Positions 12,888 through 25,600 of a stretch of DNA of 64,000 nucleotides are shown here, piece by piece. The DNA is from Styela clava (lineage: Eukaryota > Chordata > Ascidiacea > Stolidobranchia > Styelidae). The translations under genes were made by a program, and so were the position numbers. The DNA lies in the NCBI RefSeq assembly GCF_964204865.1, contig NC_135258.1, positions 12,143,001-12,207,000 on the forward strand. The letters run 5' to 3'. How positions within the stretch are numbered: position 1 is the first letter of the stretch; each line of letters opens with the position of its first letter. The notes beneath the pieces are model-generated. The model was not told where the DNA came from and searched no databases. It was given only the letters and a program-made list of their open reading frames with translations.

Positions 12888-15800
12888 CAGTGGCGGCGCG
12901 TCAATAGGGCCAATGCCCCGGTTGTTTTTTTCGGTATAATAAAAAATATTCGAAAAATACCTCAATATCGGTTGCACAGACGACTGTCTACACTAGCCAT
13001 ATTCTCCCGACATGGTTCATTTTACGCTCGCAAAGCCTTCGCCGAACATCGACGGGGCGACGCCGATTTTGCCCCGGTTGCTCATTGTATATCGTATTCT
13101 CTCTTTTATCTTCCACTCGCCGCGTTTGTCTCGTTTGTTTTCTGTTTCTTATACTAAATCATCGGGGCCGATCGGGGCTAGCCCCGAAATTATGACGACA
13201 CAATGCCGACGTTTCTTACAACAACGTGTTGACATATTCACGCATTCCTTCTCGTTCGTTGGTTGCTTGAAGAGTTGATAGTTTCCTCGCCTTCGTTTTT
13301 GTCGCTTGTTTCGCTATTTGAATCAGTTAGAGACCTTCAGTCCATTTGCTTTCGATTTTCCACATTCCTTTTGAACTCCTCACTTCTTTCCGGCTTCGCA
13401 TTTCTTAGCCTTAGACCTCATAATGAATAAGGTTGATGCACTACTTCGCACTCCGTTTTCGCAGCTGCCGCTGGAACAAAAATTAGAGGCACAACGTCTT
13501 GGGCCTTATCAACCAAAAAATTGTTCACTGGAACAATCCCATGACGGAGGAAAGCGTCGGCGTACATTCTGCGCAGAAACTTGGTATAAAAAACACGAAT
13601 GGTTGTGTTACAGCGAGGACAAAAATGCACTTTTTTGTTTTTATTGCCTACTTTTTGCTACCGCCCGTGGCTCACGTTGGTGTAAATTTGGTTTTAGAGA
13701 TCTTAAACATCTTTCCGAGCGTGCCAGGGATCATCAATCTTCTATGGAGCATCCGGACAATGCAGTAAAATACCGAACATTCGGAAATGTTGATATTGCA
13801 GCACAGTTGGATGAAGGACACGCGGTTTCTATTCGTCGGCACAACCAAAACGTCGAGAAAAACCGCCATGTTCTCGGTCGATTGATAGATGTTTTGAAGT
13901 TCATTGGTTGTCACGAGCTGTCCCTCCGTGGGCACGATAAACGGGCTGGCTCTTCTAATAGAGGGGTATTTTTGGATATGGTGGAATACACCGCATCCCT
14001 AGATACAGTATTGAGAGATCATCTTGATGCCGCAACTGTTTCGAAAGGGACATCTAAGAATATCCAAAATGATTTGCTCGACTCAATGTATAAAATTTAT
14101 TTACAACATTTGGCTCTGGAAATTGAGAATTGCCAGTTCCTTTCGATTCAGTTTGACGAGACAACTGACATCACGTGCGTTTCCCAACTGGCTGTGATTT
14201 TTCGGTTTGTGAAAGATGGTAAACCTACCGAGAGATTTCACAGCTTTGTACCAATCGTTGATCGCACGGCTTGCGGGATATCGGCTGTACTGAAAGAAGT
14301 GTTACAGCCTTACAACGCGAAGTCAAAATTGATAGCTCAAACTTATGACGGCGCGGCAGTCGTGAGTGGGTCGAAACATGGTGTTCAAGTTTATATAAAA
14401 GAAGATTTTCCTCATGCGCATTTTTTACATTGTTATGCACACCTAACCTCGTTATTAAAAATATGTGTCTTGATACCCCTCTCGTCCGTATATTTTTTGC
14501 AAATGTTTCGGGGTTTTCTTCATTTTTTTCTGTTTCGCCGAAGCGCTCTGACCTCCTTCGCCAGATATGTAACCGCCGTCTCCCAGCTTGTGCACCAACA
14601 CGTTGGAACTTCCAATCACGCGTGGTGCAGGGCGTGTCCGAAATTAGGTCTGAGCTCATTGAGTGTTTCAATGGCATTCAGAGCTCTCCGGTTTGGGACG
14701 AACGCTCTGTGAGGAAGGCGGCAGGTCTAAAGCGTTTGCTAGAAGATGGTGAGTTTTCATTTTTTCTCGCTTTTTTCTCCACAATATTCTATCACGTGGA
14801 TGTATTATACGGCGCATTGCAGTCAAGGCTAATGGATGGAGCGTCTGTGCAGTCGTGTATTTCAGACTTCTGCGATGCTGTATCTCGTATCCGGGAAACA
14901 ATAAAATACGACGACACATGGGGTGCTTCTTTACGCCGCGGGCAAACAACGCAGCGTTTGATTTTGTCTGCAGAGGAATGCTGTGACATTCTGGTGAATC
15001 AAATAGGCGATCGTCTGCGCACTGAACACCTTGCCGCGTTCTCTTTGATGAACCCCAGAAAATTTTCAAAATTTGCACGTCAATTTCCCATCCATTTGTT
15101 GGCTACTGTCTCCAAATTTTACCCCATGATAAACGTGGGTAAATTGGAAAATGAATTGCGATGTATATACACCAACCCAACTTTTTTGAACATCACATCA
15201 ACTTGCGCGCTCTATGGGTTCCTCATAGATAACACTCTAGTAACTACCTTTGCGGCGTCTGCAAAATTTCTGGACATCATTTTGACGTCGGCTATTTCTT
15301 CCGCCGACGCAGAGCGAACATTCAGCACGCTGAAGCGTATTAAAACGTATCTCAGAAACACAATGAAGCAAGATAGATTAAATTCCTTGGCTGTTTTATC
15401 CATTCACAGAGACGTTATTTCTGGGATGCATGACTTTAATCAGCGCGTTATTGAGCATTTTGCTTCCAAGAAACCGCGGCGTGTTGCATATATGTTCAAG
15501 CAGTAGAAGTCTAGCAGCATATATATCTATGAGTGAGCGACGCATGTCCTTATCTTTGCATTACCTTTCCTTTCTTCATAGTAACGTTTTAAACCTTATT
15601 TTAGGTTTTGTCTGCTTTCCCGAAGTTTCTGTTAATATGTCATTGTATTTATCTGGGTAAATATTGCCTTTCCTTTTGAAAGAGGTTTCAAAATAAACTA
15701 TGTCTATATTTATTAATCCCTTGACTTGGACCGGTTTTAAAGACACTTTCTTATTGTCGCTTTTGCCGATTGGTTGTTACCGATGGAATGGTTTTTATAC

Positions 15801-15910
15801 TCATAAAATTATGGGAGAACTTACAGCGCTCATCCTGTCCCCGTAGATGGGGGTGACTTGGTCCCGCAGTAGCTTGCCCCGGTTGTCAAAATGACCACGC
15901 GCCGCCACTG
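12888..15910 (+). mobile_element. Transposase-encoding hAT element nested in another hAT
   Basis: The ends CAGTGGCGGCGCG and CGCGCCGCCACTG are inverted repeats. The motif gccccggttg recurs near both ends (about 12915, 13070 and 15875), as subterminal transposase-binding repeats of hAT elements often do. The flanks are tgatatag (12878-12885, separated by two extra bases tc) and tgatatac (15911-15918). The related element at 734-1807 preserves the single uninterrupted site. It is more GC-rich than its surroundings. An AATAAA follows the coding region near 15694. Confidence 0.88.
13423..15506 (+). pseudogene. hAT transposase, TTF zinc-finger/ZMYM1-like, frameshifted
   Basis: Intronless coding region of about 690 codons in two overlapping frames: 13423 to about 14445, then about 14446 to 15506. 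The first frame starts at ATG 13423. It has a TTF-type zinc-binding domain (WLCYSEDKNALFCFYCLLF and a later C/H-rich stretch), then the catalytic-core segment with QFDETTDITCVSQLAV. The frame breaks at HCYAH (14428-14442), where the next residues NLVIKNMCL lie in another frame, consistent with loss of about one base. The second frame continues through the core to the hAT C-terminal dimerisation domain (SSADAERTFSTLKRIKTYL). Apart from the single shift it is intact, so the copy is young but probably not functional. Confidence 0.88.
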
Positions 15911-16456
15911 TGATATACTGTTATATTAACTAACAATTTGTTGCAACACCAATTTATTGACCATATGTAACTAAATTGAATCGTCTTGTTGATATTATTG
16001 CCCTTGTCGTCTGCCTAACTGATGAATTCCTAAAACCTCTCCCAACCAGGTTACAATAAGCATAATCACTTCTCCAATGCTCACAGCACGCTGTCTTTAG
16101 AGATTTCACAGTTTGTACGCAAAGCCTTGAATTTCACATTGTTTCGTCATAATCACAACAACGCAAAATCAGGGAAAATCTACGTCCCCATTGGCGTCTA
16201 GTTTCAATGGATACGCATTTTCCTATGGTAGTAATAAACATACCAGTTCCCCTGGAAATCTTCTCGTGAACCCCTGGGGGTTCGCGAACCCCAGGTTGAG
16301 AACCCCTGTTTCATATATTCGTGGGTTAACGTAATCAATCCTCGATAATAACCCAAATATATTTAAAAATATAAAGTCAAAATATCAGTTAGACCGACAT
16401 GGAGAATAGTAATACAGATGGCCAGCCGAGGCTTCCATTTTAGTCAGTCATCCGAT

Positions 16457-16636
16457 CAGTGGTGGGATTCAATTTTTTTGTCAGCCGGTTCTTTCACAAA
16501 AGTCATGTTTTTCAGCCGGTTCTGTTACAAACAGAACATTGACATCAACCAGTAATGCCAACCGGTTCGCTGATATCATAAAATTCCGTGAGACGGTTCT
16601 ATGTAACCGGTGCGAACCGGCTGAATCCCACTACTG
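16457..16636. mobile_element. hAT MITE, 180 bp (CAGTGGTGGGATTCA ends)
   Basis: The left end is CAGTGGTGGGATTCAATTTT and the right end is GGCTGAATCCCACTACTG. The flanks catccgat and catcagat match at 7 of 8 positions. The interior contains repeated ccggttc motifs. It is the same family as 24413-24586, in opposite orientation. It is absent from copy 1 of the duplication. Confidence 0.85.
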
Positions 16637-17265
16637 CATCAGATCAATATAGTTTCATTCCATTTTTACTTTTTCAGCCTACCCTGGGCGGTGATTCTCA
16701 TGTTAGGATATAGCTAAGCTCACTTGCATTAGGCAATTAATATTTCAGTGAAGTAGTTCAACGTATATTATGTGATGAATTGATGCGTTGATGTGCCATC
16801 AAGCATAAACTTGTGGTTTTTGCCTGACATTTATGCAGACTACGAATTCAGCCTCGGGTAAATAATTGGATTAGCACACCGCAAAGCTGTTTTTGTCGCT
16901 TTACAGTCACATGCCTGTTGTCTAACGCAAACAAGTTGTCTCCTATTTAACGACACGAGTTGTTTGCTGGTTACATATTTTATCAGGTCAACAGAATCTA
17001 AATGCTTGGTCCGCTTGGTTGGTAGTATCGCGAACATGTATATATATGGGTTTTGCTATCCAAGAAATATTATACACCTACATGAAGTTATTATTCAAGG
17101 CAACAGATAGTCCAATAGCGTTCTTCTCTCACTCTTGTGCACGCGTCACGACTTGTATATAGACCATATTATTACCTTCTCATGTCTGAGATTTATAATT
17201 GCAGTGAGGCCCAATTTTATTTGTAGAGTAGTAGTAGAGTATAACTATCAGGTTAATGAACAATT

Positions 17266-19749
17266 ATGACAGATGAAATTCCAATAGTTGATCTATCAAA
17301 ATGCGGACTTCAGGTTGATGATGCAGAAATATGTGACGAAGCTATCCGTGATGTGGGGAAGATCTTATACCGCGCATTTACGACATCTGGATTTGTCTAC
17401 TTGTCAAATCATGGACTACCAAGGTAAAGATGAATATATAATTTATTTTATCATTTCATATATAGGATGTATCCACCCGTTCTGTCTAGATTTAAATAAA
17501 GTATTGAAGAATTAATTTTTTCTATCGTATTACCTAAGATGTGACATTGTCGAATCGTGAAAACTAGAGACGCTTAGACATTAAATGAAATCATGTTCAT
17601 GTCTAGTGAATCGGTTGATGGAGTGAACGAAGTGGCAGAGCAATTTTACTCACTGCCTTTAGAAGAAAAAAGAAAATTTTACTTCAACAAGGCTGAATTT
17701 GGATATGATCCAATCGGAAGCACAAAGTAAGCATTAGCATTTCGGCATTTGGTCGCAAGTTGCTAAAAAATGTACATATGACATATCCATTGTTGACGTC
17801 GCATATAATTGGCCGAGGGAAGCCGATGGCTTGGCTTAATGAATCGAATATATATGTGTAACAAAATATTGTGGTAAATTATTAGCTTGTCATGACCTGA
17901 ATACGATAGTACATCTATTAATCTGAAGTAGGTTTTGATTTAAGTATAAGTGTACAATGTTATCATAAAACAAAAAAATTTTCATGGCGAATAACATCAG
18001 CAACTAGTGTGTATGAAATTGAAAATTTAATTCAAAATAGCTGAAGTTTGAATATCAGGTCGTAATATTTCATATTAACGATTTCTATCTATTTTTCAAC
18101 ATGGCTAACCCAAAACGAGAGTTTGATTACTTCGAGGGATTTCGTATCGCTGGTTCCGCCATAGAAGACGAAAGTACACCCTGGCCCAATGTTCCAAAGT
18201 TTAAAGAAAAACTTTTAGCATTTGCTGATATGTGCAAAGTACTCGAGATGAGACTGTTAAAAGCCCTCGGAAGTGCAATGCGATTAAAAGTAAGTCGTTC
18301 ACCAAACCAGACTTCGCTGAAATACAGTATTAGAGAGTAATAATACAATTCTAGGCATAGTCACTATACACAAAAGACTGTACTGTAACTGTGAAAGTTT
18401 GAAAGATACAATTTCATAAGTTACTGACCCCCCGCTATAGCGCAACTCTTTTTTCGGAGTTTCTTTTTTCGGAGTTTTCGGAGGGGAAATCTCACTTTGT
18501 ATTTGCGTGTATAGTATAATTAATAGTTTTTACTTATTTAGCATTATTATAATGGATATATATATATATACATACATTTTGAACTATTCAAAATGAGAAA
18601 AAAACAGAATACAAGTTCCGTGCATCGCAAAAAATTTGCCGATTAAAATTAAAGATATATATATGCAAATAGAGTTTTTCATAAAAAGCTTGAAAAAACC
18701 GAGAGAGGAATGCGTCAATAAGGGTTGGCAACTACTGGTCTAATATATGAATGAATCGGTCTCATTTTATAACGCCAGTATGGGTACGGCAGTTTAATTA
18801 ACTATATAAATTGAACCACTTTTTAAATTCTAATGATTTTCAATAGGATCCTGAATATTTTTGCAAATGTCATTCGCTGATGAATAAAAAGGGAAATATG
18901 TCAACGATGAAAGTTGTGAGTTATCCGCCAGTTCCCACAGATGATTCTTTGAAAGAAAACCAATTCCGTGTAGCTGACCATACAGATTGGACAACATTGA
19001 TTCTGTTATTCCAAGATCAAAATGGAGGATTACAAGTGAGCATAGATTCGTAATATTGTTTGCCAATTGTAAAAATTCACTGTTAATTGGTTATTAGTCT
19101 CCCGAGAGACAATTCCAGTATTCAAAATGTAATCGACATTCAAGATTGTTGGTGACAACGAAGTGGGGTCCGTAAAATTGTCCTTGATTTATGCCTAATT
19201 GCGACTTCTGACTACTTTATGACAAAGTTCGGACTACAAAACAATATATTATATAAACATTCAATTTGAATATTTATTTATTTTAATAACGTCGTATATG
19301 ATCAATGTTCATTTTAGTCAATAAATGCAAAAGGAGAATTTGCTGATGTTACACCCATACCAGGAACAATAATCGTAAATCTTGGCGAAACAATACAGAA
19401 ATGGAGTGGAGGAAGACTGCGTGCAACGGTATATATCTATTACTAAATGATTTGTGTATGTCCTATTATATCAAACTTTAATTGAAGCCTATAGAAAATG
19501 ATGTTTTTCAATATTCTAAAAAGTCGTTTTCTCTTAATTCAGCTCCATCGTGTTGTGCCACCTCGCGATCAAAGTAACAGGATGAATACACGAAGATCAA
19601 TCGTGTATTTTGGTCAAGCTGATGATAACGCTTTGATGGAGGAATTCGAGTACGAAGATGGGTTTGGTCACGAAGCATCCAATGATCAAACGGACAAGAT
19701 TACAGTCAAGGAATACATGGATAGGCGTTTCATAGAAGTATTTTCGTAA
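17266..19749 (+). CDS. 2-oxoglutarate/Fe(II)-dependent dioxygenase, copy 2
   Basis: Paralogue of the gene at 6889-9555. Exons: 17266-17423, 17607-17726, about 18100-18289, 18847-19035, 19318-19428, 19543-19749, also about 324 residues. DIOX_N (IPIVDLSKCG to SGFVYLSNHGLP), the HxD ligands (ADHTDWTTLILLFQDQNGGLQ), the distal histidine (LHRV) and the RxS motif (RRSIVYF) are all intact, so it should be an active enzyme. Differences from copy 1 include H to W just after the iron aspartate, and RH to LH before the distal ligand, which may alter substrate or product handling. The same problem at the exon 3 acceptor occurs here: donor AA|gtaagc, then no AG in the required phase before NPKREFDYFEGF. 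Confidence 0.88.
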
Positions 19750-20033
19750 TGGTGATAAAAAGATTTTGACATACAATCTTTATTTTTAATCGACACTGCT
19801 TTATCGAATTTGGACATTAGTATAAGATAGCTGAAGATTACAGCATGGAAAAATATGTCACGAGTAGTGAATCTATGAATATTTTCCAAATGGTGATCTG
19901 ATTTAATCATTAAGGTAACTAACTGATCGAATCTTTTATCTTTCATGATCATCTTCTATCTAGCTGCTCGATGTGTTTACTTTAAAATTTTTCAAAACTG
20001 TATCTTGTAAGCAGTATGCGAATTGCGATTGAA

Positions 20034-22600
20034 ATCGAATAAGTTTGAGTCAGATTTCCCACGATATTATCTGTTGAATTTTTAAGTTGAATGTCCACTC
20101 ATGCCATGACTCTATTGCAACCCATTTCCTCGAGAAAAACATGGTTCATTCATCGATTAATAATTTTGGATTACGAACAATTTCACTGTCGTATAAAATA
20201 AGCTTGCAAAATAGCTCTTGTTAAATACTAGCTAACCATTCGTATAAATGTACATACAAAAATGAATCAATACTCCTTTTTAACAAGACAAGAAAATAGA
20301 TTATATAACTGTGGCTGAAAACAAGAATGACAAGTAACAACAGGAATATGCATTAGGAGCCTGGCGTGTGCACGAGCTTATTTGAGGTTACCCGTCGACT
20401 CAGGCACCTTGAAGTCATGTTCTGGCACCTTCTTCATTTTGACAAATTGTCACGCCTTATTGGCCACATTTGTTGAGGAAAAGGTGTAGAGTGTAGACTA
20501 TTTCAAGGAAATACTTGTCAAAATATTGTTGATCAGATGATTCATTCCTAATCCCAATAGTTGTCCATCCTATGACAATATAAACAAGAAGGAATTGAAA
20601 CTGCTGGGGGACACAAGCATTACAACAGCTATTATGGAAGAAAAAATACAGATGGCAAACCTCAAAACTTGCAAAGTACGATTTATTGTTTCGATTAAAC
20701 ATATCATGATTCATCCTGCATTCTCAAACAGCAAACGGGCAGTTCACCATTTGAGTGAGGTAATTGAGGTGCAGACAAAACGTCACAGATTACGACGACC
20801 TCTGTAATTCTGAGACGGATTTTTTGAAATTTCCTTTAATATTAGATAACGCTCTCTCGTTTGGGCGATAGACCAACTTTTACGAGGCGCGTGATGCATT
20901 TCTTATGGCATTTGACAGTAAACAATTATTTGCGTCGATTTTTCTTGCATATTCTGCTGATCTTGATTCGTTTCACGTTATGTATCGAACGCTAATATAT
21001 CCCAGCCCGCCATACGGTGCTAATTTTGGCTGTTTCCTCAATTTGCGTTAAGTCGTGGATTAATAGTATTGCCAACGTATCAGTCAAAAGCGTACAACAA
21101 CAACCACAGAACATTAACCAATATGATTTATCGAAATCGCTCCCTCATTTACCTGTATTTGCCATATCATATCGCCTTAAGTATTTTGCGTGGCGATTTC
21201 AATATCATTGCGTGGCATGGCTCCGTAGTAACCGAGCTATATATATAAATAGAACTAAATGGATCTCCAGAAGTGTGTGTACCAATATGGAGGTAACTAG
21301 TTTTGTTCGCCTACTTTACACCAAGTTGTGTAAAGGGACTGAAACCTATGGGAAGGAGGTATATCCACTTCGCTAACACAAACAGTCCCCGAATTCGTAA
21401 TAGAACTCGTAATGCTTGAATATCTGTTTGAGGGGCCGGGTGCAGGAATTGCAATCGGTATGGTCACGTCATTATTGACTTATTGCTGATTGGTTATGAT
21501 TACGGAAATAAACAAGGGAACTGATGCTTGGAGAAACATCCACAAACACTGTTTAGCGAATACATACACTAAGGAAGATAAAGCTTTGCCGGCATATTTC
21601 AGCCGACTGAAAAGTTTATTGTTGCAATAATTCAAAGCTGCTCGCGTACCCCTTGAAAAGCTCCCGCGTACCACAGGTTGAGAACCACTGATTTATATCA
21701 TCTATTATTCTATTGTGTAAGCTCGTGAACAACCAAATTGTTTCAAGAACGAGATTCACATCAGGCTCTAAATTCATAACTTAAATATAATTGTATTTGA
21801 ATATCCAGTAAATGTCGAATATACATCCATATGCGGATCACTGGGTACTAAAATAGATGAAAAACAGGCCAAAACCAGATGCAGCACGAAGTAACTTTGG
21901 AAGCATAAATGCAAAGATGGCGGAGATCAATTTGTCCCGCTCTGATACAACGCAAAACGAGAGAGATGAACGTTTCATGTATTTTCAGTTCAGTGCTCCC
22001 ACCCCGGAAAAGACGTCAAAAGGCCTCTCAACCACAAAATCATTCGAGTGTGACTTGATTGACAAGTACCCACCTCCAAATCACTAAACTTCCCTACTCT
22101 GTCCTGATCGCAATGAAAAATTTTCGGGGTTATGTGAACCACCCACGTACCAAAATTCGTCCGAATCGGCCCGCCAGTTGCCTGGGAAAGAATTGTGTTC
22201 GCCCTCTAGAATGTATTTTATATTACCGATCAGGACATACGCCCAACGATTTATGACTCTGATTGTGTATACGCGCTATCACATTACCTCATCATCAGGT
22301 TAAAACTAAGGTAAGAACATAATGTTAATTTTGTTGACGCACAAAAGGTAATCTTATATAAGATATCCCAATTGTCTCACGTGTCCCGTTTGTCCCTCGT
22401 GTCCACTTTCCCCTTGGGATACACGAATGTGTGCTGTCCCATCAGTCCTGCCTGTAGAGATGAGTATGTATATAATAGTTGTTGCGAATGCACGATGTTG
22501 AAGCAAGTATGCTTTGTGAGATGAGCAACCTGTCGCGTAAAAATAATCATCAAAATAGTTCGTAGTATTGTTACAATTTGACAGCATTCACTCTCAGCAA
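20034..22600. other. Intergenic DNA, repeat remnants
   Basis: No confident gene. An exon-like stretch at 20561-20675 (plus) is flanked by an AG and a GT and encodes a Cys- and Lys-rich segment, but no partner exon was found. Around 21265-21380 is a block starting ctccagaagtgtgtgtacc, similar to the arm of the foldback at 42615-42840. At 22375-22440 gtgtccc-like units recur, as near 4000. Confidence 0.5.
21430..21690 (-). mobile_element. hAT-type terminal fragment
   Basis: On the minus strand the segment begins CAGTGGTTCTCAACCTGTGG at 21690, a typical hAT end, and continues into a GGTACGCG-rich subterminal region. An open frame of about 64 codons (21674-21480, minus) runs through it but has no recognisable transposase motif. 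The partner end and target duplication were not found, so it may be truncated or longer than drawn. The left limit is approximate. Confidence 0.5.
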
Positions 22601-22618
22601 TGTCAAAACAAAATGCTA

Positions 22619-25600
22619 TCAGCGAAACTCAGGGAATTCTCTTGATCTTGGAGAACAAACGATCTTCAAACGTTTTTGTTTCTTTTGGCAAGTGCATACT
22701 CTTTCCACATCTCGGCGTATCTGGATGAATTTTGAGCCTTCGGGATAATATCTGTTAGTTGTGGTGTCCAGGCAACGTTTTTTGCGGACCCTTTGACTTT
22801 GCCCTGAAAACGCGCAGATTTTTAGTACATATATTTGTACAAACATAGTACACACTGAGCCTAACACAGACAGCACATCAAATACCGATTTACATGTGCA
22901 GACACTTATTCATGTACTCACCTATCTCTCTTCTATCGTGAAGTTGTTCACAAGATCCAATTTTTCCTCTTCCCCCTAAGCACATGCAACTCATCGGCAA
23001 CAATCCGTCAAGTTCGGCAACAAATCGTTCATTCTTTGCTACAAATCTACCAGTTCTTGTGTCACAACATGGTAAATCAACCGCTGTTATTTGATGAAAG
23101 AAATATAGCTATCATAATAACAACAGCCAATGGTGACCGTACATTTGAACCCATGTACATTTGAACCCATGCGTATATCCACGGGTTCAATCTATATGCG
23201 GGTGCTAAAACCCATGGGTTATAGTTAGTATGGGTTTAACTATCCGTGAAACAAAAAAAATTCCATAGGTGCAATAGCATACAGGTGCAATTGCCATGGG
23301 TTCAAATGTACGTGGGTTCAAATGTAATGGAACCGATGCCAATGCCCAATAACAACAGATGCCCAACATGGATGCCTATCAGACCTGCTTTTATCAACAG
23401 GTTATTTGTATCCTAATAAGCATGTGGTCAATTTTTACTATAAGAAAAAAAACGGTCCACTATTATGATAGCGTCACTGACCAGGGCGATTAAAATGTCA
23501 AATTTTTGACAATCGTATTTAATACTTTCTTTCAAATTATTTTAAAATTCTGTGATTACCTGCGCATCTTGACGATAAGTGGTTGCACAAACATTTGTAT
23601 TCTCCGATAATATCTGGAGCATAACTCATAATAACTCTTCGAGTATAAACAACATTGTATGGATGCCAGTCATCAGTATGTCTGTCATAGCACGAACCTG
23701 GGAGTATATAAATCGCATGTCTTATAATCAAAGGTGGGCTTCAGTAGGGTTCAAGCGAATCCGTTGGAATGTCGTGATGATCAGCGAACCCGTTCTTGGG
23801 CTGACAACAAGTGTAATAGTTGGCATTTTGAAAATTACATATTAGATTAATGTAAAGTGGAACCTGCTGTTAGTGAGGTCGATACAAAGAGAACCCGTTC
23901 TTAAGATTTTGAATCCCACCACGGCATATAATGGTGTTCATAAATCGATACTTTGCTGTCATGCTTTCCACGCCCCGATCAGATTATAGGAGCAAACAAT
24001 TTAGAATGAGCAATTTTAGGAACAAATGAAATTAAATAATGAAACTAATCTCAAATCCGTCATGGACTGGTAACCGAACGAGAGACCGTGGTTTGCCATA
24101 TAGTTAAGCCGTCTTATCGGCTTCACTCTCCCCCAGCATGAATATGTAAAACCTATCCTATTCTATCAAAACATATTCTGACCGTTGCGCCGCAGATGAG
24201 AACGTGTCGGAGGCGGAGGAGGGGGAATGACACATTGTGGGGATTTGCACTTGATCTTCAGAGGTCCAATCGAAGAACATGTGCATTGAAGTATTTTTTC
24301 ATTTTTCAAATATCTGACGAATGAGGTTCCACGTGCGTATACCAACCCCGTCTTAGAGTCTCGGCAAGTTTCTCTGGATTCTGCAATAATAAATGTTTTC
24401 ACAGGTTACAGCCAGTAGTGGGATTCAGCCGGTTCGCACCGGTTCTATAGAACCGTCTCACGGAATTGTATGGGATCAGCAAACCGGTCAGTATTATTGG
24501 TTACTGATTTTTTGTGATAAAACCGGGTGAAAAAATATGTCTTTTGTGATGGAGACGGCTGACAAAAAAATTGAATCCCACCCCTGGTTACAGCCAATAA
24601 TGCTGAAATCTTTAATTTAATTAAACGAGTTAGATAAAATTGTGTACAACCGTAAAATAAACAATATTCATCATGTACTTTAAGTGATACTTGCTCCACA
24701 CAAGGTTGTAATGGGGCATTAATTAAATAATTTAGTTTAGTTTAGCGTGTCTGAGAAGATGTATCCTGTTCAAGACAGCCCATTAAACTGGAGGAAAGCT
24801 AACAAACACATTGTCGTGTAAACGATAACTACATACAATGCTCTCATGACTGAGTCTATTACACGACTGATGGTTCTGTTATCTAAACAGATAGTAGGTG
24901 GGCAGAGTGTAGATTATTCTGATATTCTGGTAATGCCCTACCAGGAGTATCCGAAGTGCTTTGGAGAACAATACATGTAATCTGCTCGCAGTCAACCCCA
25001 CGGCAACTGCAATCGTAATTCTTCTGTCCAATTGACGTTATAAATCTTTCTCCACTTTCATAACGAGGAACACTGAAGTCACCTTCGCAAGTCAGATCTT
25101 GACCTAAATATTTTGAAATATCGTTATTAAACTAAAATCTCATTAACTCTACGGCTTCGCTGTTCACCAGATTGCGGAACCGCAACACGGTGCGCAATTT
25201 TTAAATTTGATGAAGTCATCACACAAAACTTCAGGGTTAAAATGAATTCCATACAGTCATCCACCATACAGAAATTTTCGTAATGAGTAAAAATAATAGC
25301 CTTCTAGCGATAACAACAATGTTTAACTACTGAAAATTTAAAAGCAAAGCGATTTTTCACAATAACAACAACAAAAAAGAAAAATACTAACAACAACAAT
25401 TTAACAAAACGATCGTGTTCAATAACAGAAAAGGCCAAAAAATATTATTATTTATCCTATGCCTGAATTTTTTGTCTCATTTCACAATGTGGACATCACT
25501 TCTTTCTTTGAGCAAAACATGCACAATAAAAACAGTTATCAGATATATATGGAATCGTGTCTATTGAGATTAATCACCATCACAAAAAAACGAGAATATC

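Larger units (their letters stand above)
12796..16308 (+). mobile_element. hAT-type element, host of a second hAT element
   Basis: The terminal repeats are CAGGGGTTCTCAACC at the left and GGTTGAGAACCCCTG at the right, an exact 15-bp inverted pair. The flanks ttttatat (12788-12795) and tttcatat (16309-16316) match at 7 of 8 positions. Copy 1 of the duplication carries a single ttttatat at the corresponding place (about 5837-5845), which is the empty site. Terminal and subterminal blocks match the reverse complement of 734-1807. The element was about 0.5 kb before the inner insertion. Confidence 0.88.
12503..20033 (+). repeat. Segmental duplication, copy 2 (interrupted by transposons)
   Basis: This block is homologous to 5542-9843, in the same orientation. 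It is longer because of the hAT nest at 12796-16308 and the MITE at 16457-16636, both absent from copy 1. Exon lengths of the dioxygenase gene are identical in the two copies (158, 120, about 190, 189, 111 and 207 nt), which supports a simple tandem duplication followed by independent insertions. Confidence 0.85.

Noticed and set aside
20561-20675. Exon-like stretch encoding a Cys- and Lys-containing segment, plus strand
   Set aside because: It has AG and GT borders but no partner exons, signal peptide or recognisable family. A chance frame is equally likely.
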